Of a stretch of DNA of 64,000 nucleotides, positions 1 to 7,850 are shown in pieces. The stretch is from assembly GCF_024707125.1 (NCBI RefSeq), contig NZ_JANQAH010000013.1, forward strand, positions 125,104 to 189,103. Reading direction: 5' to 3'. The stretch comes from Devosia sp. GTDB lineage: Bacteria > Pseudomonadota > Alphaproteobacteria > Rhizobiales > Devosiaceae. Positions within the stretch are counted from its first letter, which is position 1. Every line of letters starts with the position of its first letter. The notes beneath the pieces were generated by a model. It had not been told where the DNA came from and did no database searches. It worked only from the letters and a program-made list of their open reading frames with translations. The translations under genes and the position numbers were made by a program.

Positions 1-1
1 T

Positions 2-2272
2 TACTACGTGGTTTCGGGGCTGCTGTTCCTCGGCGCCGCCGTGCTGCTGTTCCGCGGCCGGCGCCTTGGTGCCTGGGTTTTTGGCCTCACGCTGGCGCTC
101 ACCATCATCTGGGCCATCTGGGAAGTCGGTTTCGATGGCTGGGCGCTTCTGCCGCGTCTGATGATCCCTGTGGCTTTCGGCATCTGGCTGCTGCTGCCCT
201 GGAGCCAGCATGCCCTTTCCGGCACTCTGGATCTTGCGAAGCGCGTGCCGTTTGGCGCAACGGGTCTGATTACGTCGGCTGCCGTGGTTTCGGTGGCGCT
301 TGGTGCCGGGCTCTATGCCATCAGCGCGCCGAGCCTGCCGCAGGACCCGCGCTTCCAGACCGGTTTTGGCGCATTTCCGGCCGAGGCTAACGGCGCCGCG
401 GCGCTGGGGCAGACCGGTGCCGACTGGCCCTATTTCGGTGGCGACCAGGGCGGGCAGAAATATACCCCGCTCGAAGAAATTACCCTCGATAACGTCAAAA
501 ATCTGGAAGTCGCCTGGTCGGTGGATGTGGGTCGCATTCCCGCCAACAATTCGACCCCGCTCAAGATCGATGACAGCATCTATATGTGCAACGGTTTTAG
601 CCAGGCCTTTGCCCTTGATGCGGCAACCGGCGCCGAGCGCTGGATGTATGACGGCTCGGAAGGCCATGGCGGCACCTGCCGCGGCGTGAGCTACCATAAG
701 GTTCCGGGCATGACCGGCGCCTGCGCCGAGCGCGTGCTCTATGGCACGGCCACGGCCAAGCTGATCGCGCTCGATGCGCGGACCGGCGAACTCTGCGCCG
801 ATTTCGGCGAGGGCGGCCGCGTCGATCTCCTCGTCGGCATGCACGACTATGAAGGCAAGATCATCGGCGGCTACTATTCCATCACCTCGGCGCCCACTTT
901 CGTGCGCGGCAAGGTCGTGGTCGGTGGCTGGGTGACCGATGGCCAATATTGGGGCGAAGCCTCGGGCGTCATCCGCGCTTTTGACGCGGTAACAGGCGAC
1001 ATGTCCTGGGCCTGGGACCTTGGTCGCCAGGACCGCACTGGCCTGCCGCCCAATGGCGAAAGCTATACCGTGGCAACGCCGAACAGCTGGGCCCCGGCCG
1101 TAGCCGACGAAGAACTGGGTCTGGTCTATCTGCCCACGGGCAATGCGACCCCCGACTTCTTCGGTGGCCAGCGCCGTGAATTCGACGATCAGTTCAATTC
1201 CTCGGTCGTCGCGCTCGATGCTGAAACCGGTCGTCTGCGCTGGTCCTTCCAGACCAAGCATCACGACATCTGGGACCATGACGTCGCCTCGCCCGCTTCG
1301 CTCATCGACCTGCCCGATGCTTCGGGCACGATGCGCAAGGCGCTGGTGCAGCCCACCAAGGCCGGCGAAGTTTTTGTGCTCGACCGCACGACCGGCGAGC
1401 CGATCTTCCCCGTCACCGAAACGCCGATGCCCCAGACCGGCGTCGTGCCCGAAGAGCGCAATTCGCCCACCCAGCCGCTCTCCAACAGCCTGCCATCCTT
1501 CCGCATGGCGACGCTGACCGAGGCGGACATGTGGGGCGTGTCGCCCTTCGACCAGCTCTATTGCCGCGTCAAATTCAAGGAAGCGCGCTACGAGGGCACC
1601 AATACCCCGCCGGGCCTGACGCCCTCGATCCAGACCCCGAGCACCTTTGGGGCGATGAACTGGGGCGGCGTTTCCGTCGATCCCCTGCGCGGCATCATGG
1701 TGGTCAATTCCAACCGCTTCGCCAGCTATGTCCAACTGCTCTCCCGCGAGGATGCGGATGCTCGTGGCGCCAAGCCGCAGGGCGAATGGGGCGATCGTCG
1801 TGAAGTCGGTGGGCTCGTGGCCCAGGCCAATGTGCCCTATGCCGCGGCGCCCTATTTCTGGCTCACCGCGCTCAACGTGCCCTGCATCGACCCGCCCTAC
1901 AGCTATCTGAGCGCGGTCGATCTCAATACGGGCAAGATGCTCTGGACCCAGCCCTTCGGCACCTCCAAGGGCAGCGGCGCGCTCGGCATCAACCTGCCGT
2001 TCGAGCTGACCCTCGGCACGCCGACCCATGGCGGTTCGATGATCACCGCCAGCGGCCTGGTGTTCATCGCCGCGGCCAAGGACAATATGCTGCGAGCCTA
2101 TGAACTGGCGAGCGGCAAGGAAGTCTGGAAGACCGAACTGCCGGCCGCCGGTGGCGCGCCGATCAGCTACACGCTCGATGGCAAGCAGTACATCGCCGTC
2201 GTTGCCGGCGGTCAGGGCGCCATCCAGTCGCGCTTCTCGACCAAGGTCGTGGCGTTCAAGCTGCCGGACTAA
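2..2272 (+). CDS. gcd: Membrane-bound PQQ-dependent glucose dehydrogenase, 5' end outside window
   Basis: Oxidises glucose or related aldoses at the periplasmic face and passes electrons to ubiquinone, using pyrroloquinoline quinone. The frame is open to the window edge: the codons before the first possible GTG (position 8) encode YYV, which matches the region after the first membrane helix of E. coli Gcd, so about 40 residues are missing. Four hydrophobic segments remain (about residues 3-18, 20-45, 48-65, 85-106), including the family signature WEVGFDxWAL. The periplasmic beta-propeller follows, with TCRGVSYH, repeated ALDAxTG blades, PNSWAPA, HHDIWDHD and a C-terminal YIAVVAGGQG. No PQQ synthesis gene is in view. 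Substrate could be another sugar or polyol, since the quinate/shikimate/glucose enzymes share this fold, but the helices and motifs fit Gcd best. Confidence 0.93.
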   Translation, partial: YYVVSGLLFLGAAVLLFRGRRLGAWVFGLTLALTIIWAIWEVGFDGWALLPRLMIPVAFGIWLLLPWSQHALSGTLDLAKRVPFGATGLITSAAVVSVALGAGLYAISAPSLPQDPRFQTGFGAFPAEANGAAALGQTGADWPYFGGDQGGQKYTPLEEITLDNVKNLEVAWSVDVGRIPANNSTPLKIDDSIYMCNGFSQAFALDAATGAERWMYDGSEGHGGTCRGVSYHKVPGMTGACAERVLYGTATAKLIALDARTGELCADFGEGGRVDLLVGMHDYEGKIIGGYYSITSAPTFVRGKVVVGGWVTDGQYWGEASGVIRAFDAVTGDMSWAWDLGRQDRTGLPPNGESYTVATPNSWAPAVADEELGLVYLPTGNATPDFFGGQRREFDDQFNSSVVALDAETGRLRWSFQTKHHDIWDHDVASPASLIDLPDASGTMRKALVQPTKAGEVFVLDRTTGEPIFPVTETPMPQTGVVPEERNSPTQPLSNSLPSFRMATLTEADMWGVSPFDQLYCRVKFKEARYEGTNTPPGLTPSIQTPSTFGAMNWGGVSVDPLRGIMVVNSNRFASYVQLLSREDADARGAKPQGEWGDRREVGGLVAQANVPYAAAPYFWLTALNVPCIDPPYSYLSAVDLNTGKMLWTQPFGTSKGSGALGINLPFELTLGTPTHGGSMITASGLVFIAAAKDNMLRAYELASGKEVWKTELPAAGGAPISYTLDGKQYIAVVAGGQGAIQSRFSTKVVAFKLPD

Positions 2273-2277
2273 GGCAA

Positions 2278-2307
2278 AAGGCGGCGCTCAGGCGCCGCCT
2301 TATTCTT
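2278..2307 (+). terminator. Rho-independent terminator of gcd
   Basis: A 10-bp perfect stem (2278-2287 with 2292-2301, loop TCAG) begins five bases after the gcd stop codon and runs into a T-rich stretch. It should end the gcd transcript before the convergent SRPBCC gene. Confidence 0.85.
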
Positions 2308-2325
2308 GGTGTGGTGGCTCCCGTA

Positions 2326-2429
2326 CCCCCACCCTCATTCCCTCCCCACAAGGGGGAGGGAGGCGCAAGCCTCAGTCTTCCCGGCTCCATCGTCTCCCTC
2401 CCCCTTGTGGGGAGGGATCAAGGGTGGGG
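2326..2429. repeat. Long palindromic intergenic repeat, family A copy 1
   Basis: Two arms of about 36 bp (ACCCTC...CTCCCCACAAGGGGGAGGG and its near-perfect complement) flank a central spacer of about 30 bp. The same arms recur at 28000-28105 with a different spacer. It lies between the convergent ends of gcd and the SRPBCC gene, so it could also act as a transcript end. Confidence 0.9.
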
Positions 2430-2463
2430 TAAGCGATGCCGCCAAAATTGCGGAAGTAGTGTC

Positions 2464-2880
2464 TTACTCCATCCGCCCAAGGGCATCCTCGAGCTTGCCA
2501 AAGTAGTCCTGCCAGCCCATCCGCGCGCCATGATAGGCCTGGTTCTGGTCGGGCCGGAAACCGGTCTGTTCCATGCGCAATTGCGTGCCCGAGGCGATCG
2601 GTGTCAGCGTCCAGGTAACCGTGCTTTCAAGCCCATAGGCGTCCCAGGAATAGGCCAGCGTACGATTGGGCTCGATCTCCTTGACCTCACAGTCAATGGC
2701 GCCCCAATCGGCGGTGAACTTGAACTTGTGACCAAGGTCAGGCGCAAAGTCGCTGCTCATCAGCCATTCCTTGATCAGGTGCGGCTGCGTCAGCGCCCGC
2801 CAGAGCTTTTCCGGCCTATGGGAAAAATCGCGTTCAATAACGACAGTGCGGATTTCAGGCGTAGCTTCGGCCATGGACAA
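2464..2880 (-). CDS. SRPBCC / AHSA1-family protein
   Basis: A 138-residue START-like (Activator of Hsp90 ATPase homologue 1-like) single-domain protein. Visible family features are the opening strand with FSHRPEKLWRALTQP, the middle IDCEVKEIEPNRTLAYSWD and the C-terminal helix GWQDYFGKLEDALG. Members bind hydrophobic ligands; the ligand here cannot be read. It is the last gene of the ArsR-led operon, two bases after the DUF1801 gene. ArsR regulators next to AHSA1 proteins are a common arrangement, so the pair is probably functionally linked. Confidence 0.88.
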   Translation of the reverse strand: MSMAEATPEIRTVVIERDFSHRPEKLWRALTQPHLIKEWLMSSDFAPDLGHKFKFTADWGAIDCEVKEIEPNRTLAYSWDAYGLESTVTWTLTPIASGTQLRMEQTGFRPDQNQAYHGARMGWQDYFGKLEDALGRME

Positions 2881-2882
2881 AC

Positions 2883-3251
2883 CTACTTTGAATGATTTTG
2901 GACAATGGCGGCGTGGATCAGCGCCTTGAAAGCGGCTTCGTCGATCTCGTCGCCTTCCTTGAAGTCGATCGCCCTTCGCGTGCCGCCGGTCAGGCTCGAA
3001 TTGAAGATGCCGGAGGGATCGGCAAGGGCGGCGCCCTTGGGGAAAGTGGTCTTTATCGCCGCCTTATAGGCCTCGCCGGTGCAGATAATGCCGCCATGCG
3101 ACCAGACCGGATTTTCCCATTTCCACTCTTCGACGACCTCGGGATCGGCCTCCTTGATCAGCCTGCGGATACGCGCCAGCATTTCGCCGCGCCAACCGCT
3201 GAGTTCAGCAATGCGGGCATCGATTTTTTCGGCAGCACTCTTTTCGGTCAT
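2883..3251 (-). CDS. DUF1801 domain protein (first copy)
   Basis: A 122-residue protein of the DUF1801/YdhG-like fold. It shows the family pattern of an N-terminal helix with IRRLIKEADPEVVEEWKWENPVWSHGG, then AAIKTTFPKGA, and a C-terminal alpha segment. Biochemical role is not established for the family. It lies seven bases after the second DUF1801 gene and two before the SRPBCC gene, so all are probably co-transcribed from the ArsR promoter. Confidence 0.85.
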   Translation of the reverse strand: MTEKSAAEKIDARIAELSGWRGEMLARIRRLIKEADPEVVEEWKWENPVWSHGGIICTGEAYKAAIKTTFPKGAALADPSGIFNSSLTGGTRRAIDFKEGDEIDEAAFKALIHAAIVQNHSK

Positions 3252-3258
3252 TTCACCC

Positions 3259-3696
3259 TCACATCTTTTCGCCCGGCAGCAGCACGGCCTGCTTCACCCA
3301 GGTGACGAACTGCTTTTCGTCGATCCCGGCCTCTTCGGTGACGTCATAATAACGCACGCCGGCAACTTTGGATTCTTTGGCCGGCATGGGTTTGAGCTCC
3401 GTGCCCTTGAAGAAGGTCACACGCACATGAGCCTTGAAGCAATGCATGCTCAAAAACCACGTCTCGCCGTCGAGGCCATAAAGCGGCGTGTTCCATTTGA
3501 CCGCCTTTTTCACCCCTGGCACGGTTTTCACCACCAGCGCATCCACCTCGCGGCAGATCGCCTGCTTCCAGCCCGGCACGGCGGAGAGATAGGCTGATAC
3601 CGGTTCATCACCAAAACCCTTGGCAATCTGCGGATTGTCGCCCGAAAGCAGCACGACGCCATCCTTGTTGGGCTTCAGCGGCTTTCTCTCCGCCAT
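3259..3696 (-). CDS. DUF1801 domain protein (second copy)
   Basis: A 145-residue DUF1801 protein starting at MAERKPLKP; a longer frame exists upstream, but this ATG overlaps the stop of the preceding gene by one base (TGATG), the usual sign of translational coupling. Family features are VDALVVKTVPGVKKAVKWNTPLYG and HVRVTFFKGTELKP. It is diverged from the neighbouring copy (2883-3251), so the two probably do not simply duplicate each other. Function unknown. Confidence 0.82.
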   Translation of the reverse strand: MAERKPLKPNKDGVVLLSGDNPQIAKGFGDEPVSAYLSAVPGWKQAICREVDALVVKTVPGVKKAVKWNTPLYGLDGETWFLSMHCFKAHVRVTFFKGTELKPMPAKESKVAGVRYYDVTEEAGIDEKQFVTWVKQAVLLPGEKM

Positions 3697-3947
3697 CAGG
3701 CTGCGTCCTTTCCGCGCCGGTGCCACTTGGCAAAATAGGGCAGCGCGAAGAGATAGGTGCCGGTCAGAAACAGCAGCAGCAGTGGAAAGAGCGGCACATA
3801 GGACATCCACATGATCGGCTCGGCCTGTGCCAGCGCAATCGACGTGGCGATCACGCTCAGGACGAAGGCGACCGAAATCCAGCGATGCGATTGCCTGACC
3901 CGGCGCGGCCAGGCGGAACGGGGTGGTGTGGTGGTGATTTCGCTCAT
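3696..3947 (-). CDS. Small two-helix membrane protein
   Basis: An 83-residue protein with a short cytoplasmic-looking basic N-terminus and two hydrophobic segments (about residues 23-41 and 48-70), ending in a charged tail. No family is recognised. It overlaps ArsR by four bases (ATGA) upstream and the DUF1801 gene by one base downstream, so it is firmly inside the operon. Confidence 0.75.
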   Translation of the reverse strand: MSEITTTPPRSAWPRRVRQSHRWISVAFVLSVIATSIALAQAEPIMWMSYVPLFPLLLLFLTGTYLFALPYFAKWHRRGKDAA

Positions 3948-4267
3948 TGGTCCATTCTCCTCAACAGATCTTCCAGGGCATCAAATCGGTCCTCCCAAAA
4001 CCCCGCCATTTCCTTGGTCCAGTCGACCAGAGGTCCAAGCGCGGCCAGTTGGGCGCTATAGTGGGTTTGCCGTCCATCGATCCGTCCGCGCACGAGCCCG
4101 GCATCCTTCAAGACGCCGAGATGCTTTGAGACCACCGGCTGGGACACGCCGGCGCCGGCGGTCAGCACCGCCACGGTATGTTCGCCTTCGCGGCAGAGGC
4201 GTTCGAACAGCGCCCGTCGTGTCGGGTCGGCCAGCGCCTTGAACACCGTGTCTGGTCCCGGTTGCAT
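3944..4267 (-). CDS. ArsR/SmtB-family transcriptional regulator
   Basis: A 107-residue winged-helix repressor: FKALADPTRRALFERLCREGEHTV at the start, then the recognition region VSQPVVSKHLGVLKDAGLVRGRIDGRQTHYS. The metal-binding cysteines of ArsR or SmtB are absent (the ELCV-type box is FERLCREG, with only one Cys). It therefore belongs to the non-metal ArsR type that usually controls an adjacent SRPBCC protein. First gene of the five-gene operon; a palindrome just upstream (4286-4305) is the likely autoregulatory operator. Confidence 0.9.
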   Translation of the reverse strand: MQPGPDTVFKALADPTRRALFERLCREGEHTVAVLTAGAGVSQPVVSKHLGVLKDAGLVRGRIDGRQTHYSAQLAALGPLVDWTKEMAGFWEDRFDALEDLLRRMDQ

Positions 4268-4285
4268 TGGATCGATACCTCGTTG

Positions 4286-4305
4286 GCTATGAGTTAATTC
4301 ATAGC
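4286..4305 (-). promoter_or_regulatory. Candidate ArsR operator
   Basis: GCTATGA and TCATAGC form a perfect 7-bp inverted repeat around GTTAAT, 18 bases upstream of the arsR start. Size, AT-rich centre and position fit an ArsR-family repressor site. Assignment is by position, not by a known consensus. Confidence 0.6.
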
Positions 4306-4451
4306 TCCGCGGCTATTTGAGAGTCAAGCGCGATTTGGTGAGCGGCAATGCGCTGGCATGAAGCTGACGATTTTATGCAATTGCTTGGGGTCGCAGAACG
4401 CTCCCTTTACTCGGCTCGCGCATTTTGTTCGGGAATCCCGGGGAGACGGTG

Positions 4452-6299
4452 ATGACCGGCGGCGAGACAGAGCAGCTTCTGCGGTTGCAGACCGAAGTGT
4501 TGGAAGCCGTGGCCCAGGGAGAGGCCTTGCCGGCCATCGGACGCCTTTTGTGCCAGCGCGCTGAAGAGCTCGCGCCCGAGGCCGTCTGCTCCATCCTGCT
4601 GGTCGACGAATACGGCTCGGTGCGCGCTCTGGCCGCTCCCGGCCTGCCAAAATTCTATTCTGCCGCTATCAATGGTTTGAAGATCGGGCCGCAGGCTGGC
4701 TCCTGCGGCACCGCCGCCTATCGCCGGGAAGAGGTGGTGGTCACCGATATTGCCAGTGATCCGCTCTGGGACGATTTTCGCGCCATGATCGCGCCGCTGG
4801 GCCTGAAAGCCTGCTGGTCGACGCCCATCAAAAATCCTGCCGGGCAGGTGATCGCGACCTTTGCCTTCTATTTCCGCTCGACCCGCGGCCCCAGCGCCAC
4901 CGAGCGCAACATCGTCGAGACCTGCGCCCATCTTTGCGCGCTCGCCATCGAGCACGAACGTATCCGCGACCGCAATTTCCGCCTCGCTTATTACGATGTG
5001 CTGACGGGCCTGCCCAATCGCGGCCGCTACAATGAACTGCTGGGCGAACATATCGGCATGGACCAGCCCTTTGGACTGATCCTGCTCGATATCGACCATC
5101 TGAAATCGGTCAATGACACGATCGGCCATGCCGCCGGCGATCGGTTGATCGCCACGGTCGGAGCGCGTCTCAGCGCCGTGCACCCGACCCTCATTCCCTG
5201 CCGCCTCGGCGGCGATGAATTCGCCATTATCGCCCGCGGCTGCTCCAGCCATGACATGCTCGAACACTGGGCCAGCATGGTGAGCGACGCGACCACCGGC
5301 ATGGTCGAAATGTCCGGCCAGTCCTTTGAGGCCCATGTGACCATGGGCGGCGCGGTTTTCGGCATGGATGGCAAGGATGCCGATACTCTGTCGCAAAATG
5401 CCGACTTTGCGCTCTATCACGCCAAGGAAGCGCGCCGTGGCGGCTATATGGCCTTTCAGGCGGACCTCCGCACCGAGATGACGCATCGCATCGCCCAGGT
5501 GCGCCAGCTCGATCAGGCCCTCGCCGAAAACCGCGTCGAGCCCTATTACCAGCCCATCGTCAATCTTGAGACCAACGAGATCGTCGGGCTCGAAGCCCTG
5601 GCGCGGCTGCGCATGGGAAGCGAGGTGGTGTCGGTGGGGGAGTTTCAGACCGCCCTGACCGATCCGCGGCTCGCCTGCGAACTGACCGGCAAAATGCTCG
5701 AACAGGTAGCGCAGGATATGCGCGGCTGGCTCGATGCGGGCATCGATTTCCAGCATGTCGGGGTCAATGTAACGACAGGCGATTTCCAGCGCGGGGATCT
5801 GGCCGAGCGCATCATCGACATCTTTGGTTGGGCCAATGTGCCGCTCAGCCATATCGTGCTCGAAGTCAATGAAGCCGTATTCGTCGGCGGCAGCGACAGA
5901 AGCGTGCCCCATGCGGTCGAAGCGTTGCGCAGCCGCGGCATTCTCGTGGCCCTCGACGATTTCGGCACTGGCTTTGCGTCCCTGACGCACCTCCTGTCCT
6001 TCCCCGTAGACATCATCAAGATCGACCGGTCTTTCGTTACGAAACTCGGTGTCGACGGGCCGAGCGAGACGGTGGTGTCCGGCCTCGTCGATATCGTGAA
6101 AAAACTCGGCATGCGCATCGTTGCCGAAGGCGTGGAATACGAGGAACAGGCCGCGGCTCTTCGCCGTTTCGGCTGCCGTTTGGCGCAGGGCTATCTCTAT
6201 TCCAAGCCCGTTTCGGCCGCGCAATGCACGCGCCTGCTTGAGGCCCATGCGCAACGCCGCTCGATCGCAGCCGACGGCGAAAACCGCCGCAGCGCCTAG
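4452..6299 (+). CDS. GAF-GGDEF-EAL cyclic di-GMP signalling protein
   Basis: A 615-residue cytoplasmic protein with no membrane segment. An N-terminal GAF sensor (about residues 15-165, with SCGTAAYRREEVVVTDI) is followed by a GGDEF domain (RLGGDEF near 253) and an EAL domain (about 350-600). The GGDEF motif is intact, but no RxxD inhibitory site precedes it. EAL catalytic elements are all present: LEALARL, NVTTGDF, DDFGTGF, IKIDRSF, EGVE and QGYLYSKP. It may therefore make or degrade c-di-GMP, or use GGDEF as a GTP-sensing regulator of EAL. The start at 4452 has GGGGAG seven bases upstream; a start at 4425 is possible but lacks such a site. Confidence 0.92.
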   Translation: MTGGETEQLLRLQTEVLEAVAQGEALPAIGRLLCQRAEELAPEAVCSILLVDEYGSVRALAAPGLPKFYSAAINGLKIGPQAGSCGTAAYRREEVVVTDIASDPLWDDFRAMIAPLGLKACWSTPIKNPAGQVIATFAFYFRSTRGPSATERNIVETCAHLCALAIEHERIRDRNFRLAYYDVLTGLPNRGRYNELLGEHIGMDQPFGLILLDIDHLKSVNDTIGHAAGDRLIATVGARLSAVHPTLIPCRLGGDEFAIIARGCSSHDMLEHWASMVSDATTGMVEMSGQSFEAHVTMGGAVFGMDGKDADTLSQNADFALYHAKEARRGGYMAFQADLRTEMTHRIAQVRQLDQALAENRVEPYYQPIVNLETNEIVGLEALARLRMGSEVVSVGEFQTALTDPRLACELTGKMLEQVAQDMRGWLDAGIDFQHVGVNVTTGDFQRGDLAERIIDIFGWANVPLSHIVLEVNEAVFVGGSDRSVPHAVEALRSRGILVALDDFGTGFASLTHLLSFPVDIIKIDRSFVTKLGVDGPSETVVSGLVDIVKKLGMRIVAEGVEYEEQAAALRRFGCRLAQGYLYSKPVSAAQCTRLLEAHAQRRSIAADGENRRSA

Positions 6300-6410
6300 G
6301 TTTTCCGGCCCAAACAGCCCCAAAAATTCCGTGACAGGACGATGACAGGGAGCGTCCCTACAGTAAGGGCACGAACGCAACGACGTTCGCCTTTGTTCTG
6401 GGAGGATCTT

Positions 6411-7355
6411 TTGAACAAGCTGCTACTCGCGGCGCTGGTTTCCGGCGCCCTCTCCATGCCCGCATTCGCTGCCGACTACACCATTCTGGCGCCCGCTGCG
6501 CCCGGCGGCGGCTGGGACCAGACCGCCCGCACCATGCAGGAAGCGTTCACTGCCGAAGGCATTTCGGGCAATGTGCAGGTCACCAACGTTCCCGGCGCCG
6601 GCGGCACCATTGGCCTCGCCCAGTTCGCGACGCAAGATGCCGGCAATCCCAATTCCCTGATCGTCGGCGGCTATGTGATGGTTGGCGCCATCCTGACCAA
6701 TATGTCGCCCGTGACCCTCGCCGATGTCACCCCGATCGCCCGCCTTACCGGTGAAGCCGTCGCCATCGTCGTTCCCGCCGCTTCCGATATCCAGACGCTC
6801 GACGACCTCGTGGCAAAACTCAAGGAAAACACCGGCGCCGTCTCCTGGGCCGGTGGCTCCGCTGGTGGCGTTGACCACATCACGGCTGGTCTCCTGGCAA
6901 AGACCATTGGCGTCGACCCGACCCAGGTCAACTACATCGCCTATTCCGGCGGTGGCGAAGCGCTTGCCGCCATTCTCGGTGGCCAGGTGACCGTTGGTAT
7001 TTCCGGCATCAGCGAATTCTCCGCCCAGATCGCTGCCGGCGAACTGCGTCTCCTCGCTGTTTCCTCCGAAGAGCGCGTGCCGGGTGTCGATGGTCCGACC
7101 CTCAAGGAAGCCGGCGTTGATCTGGCCGTCCAGAACTGGCGCATGGTTGCTGCCGCTCCCGGCATCACCGACGAGCAGAAGGCCGCCATCACTGCCGACG
7201 TGAAGGCGCTGGCAACTTCGGCCTCGTGGAAGGCCGCGCTTGAAACCAAGGGCTGGGTCGACACCTATCTCGATGGCGAAGCCTTCGATACGCAGCTTGC
7301 TGCCGATATCGCCGCGACCGAAACCATCCTGAAAGACATCGGCCTCGTGCAATGA
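6411..7355 (+). CDS. tctC: Tripartite tricarboxylate transporter substrate-binding protein TctC
   Basis: A 314-residue periplasmic binding protein of the Bug/TctC family. The start is a TTG with GGGAGGA just upstream; it places a clean signal peptide (LLLAALVSGALSMPAFA, cleavage before ADYT) at the N-terminus. Family landmarks include APGGGWDQTARTMQ, NVPGAGGTIGL and the C-terminal TILKDIGL. It is followed with a four-base overlap by tctB and then tctA. The family binds citrate or other di/tricarboxylates; the actual substrate cannot be told from sequence. The 111 bases upstream hold a small inverted repeat (CGAACG/CGTTCG, 6372-6389). Confidence 0.93.
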   Translation: MNKLLLAALVSGALSMPAFAADYTILAPAAPGGGWDQTARTMQEAFTAEGISGNVQVTNVPGAGGTIGLAQFATQDAGNPNSLIVGGYVMVGAILTNMSPVTLADVTPIARLTGEAVAIVVPAASDIQTLDDLVAKLKENTGAVSWAGGSAGGVDHITAGLLAKTIGVDPTQVNYIAYSGGGEALAAILGGQVTVGISGISEFSAQIAAGELRLLAVSSEERVPGVDGPTLKEAGVDLAVQNWRMVAAAPGITDEQKAAITADVKALATSASWKAALETKGWVDTYLDGEAFDTQLAADIAATETILKDIGLVQ

Positions 7356-7849
7356 GCGCTGGCCAATCCAACAGCACGCGCCGCCCCGATGGGGCGGCGC
7401 TCGTCATCGCGGTTATCCTCGCCGCCATTTCGATCATCATCTTCTGGCAGACGAGCCAGATGCGCGTGCCGCCCATCCAGCAGCGCGTCGGCCCGACCGT
7501 CTTCCCCTATATCGTCGCGACCGGTCTCGGGCTTTTGGCCATCGGCACGCTGATCTCCGCCCTGCGCAACGGCTTTCCGGCCCGCAGCAAGGACGACTAC
7601 GGCCCCATCGCCTGGATCGTCGGCGGCCTCGTGGCGCAGATCCTGCTGCTCTCGACCGCGGGCTTTTCCATTGCGACCGGCGTGCTCTTCGCGCTGACGG
7701 CGAGGGGATTTGGCCGCGGCCCGCTCTGGCAGACCATTCCCATCGGGATCGTCTTTTCCTTCATCGTCTGGTTCATTTTCGCGCGCGGGCTGCAACTCTC
7801 GCTGCCGCAGGGACCCATCGAACGCTTTCTGACGACGGGAGCCTTCTGA
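7352..7849 (+). CDS. tctB: Tripartite tricarboxylate transporter small membrane subunit TctB
   Basis: A 165-residue integral membrane protein with four predicted helices, the usual make-up of TctB. It overlaps tctC by four bases (ATGA) and ends one base before tctA. TctB is poorly conserved in sequence; identification rests on size, helices, the N-terminal RRPDGAAL region and position. Confidence 0.9.
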   Translation: MSAGQSNSTRRPDGAALVIAVILAAISIIIFWQTSQMRVPPIQQRVGPTVFPYIVATGLGLLAIGTLISALRNGFPARSKDDYGPIAWIVGGLVAQILLLSTAGFSIATGVLFALTARGFGRGPLWQTIPIGIVFSFIVWFIFARGLQLSLPQGPIERFLTTGAF

Positions 7850-7850
7850 G

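Noticed and set aside
4407..6380. 657-residue open frame antisense to the GAF-GGDEF-EAL gene
   Set aside because: His/Gly/Asp-rich composition and no recognisable domain; typical of the complementary strand of a GC-rich gene.
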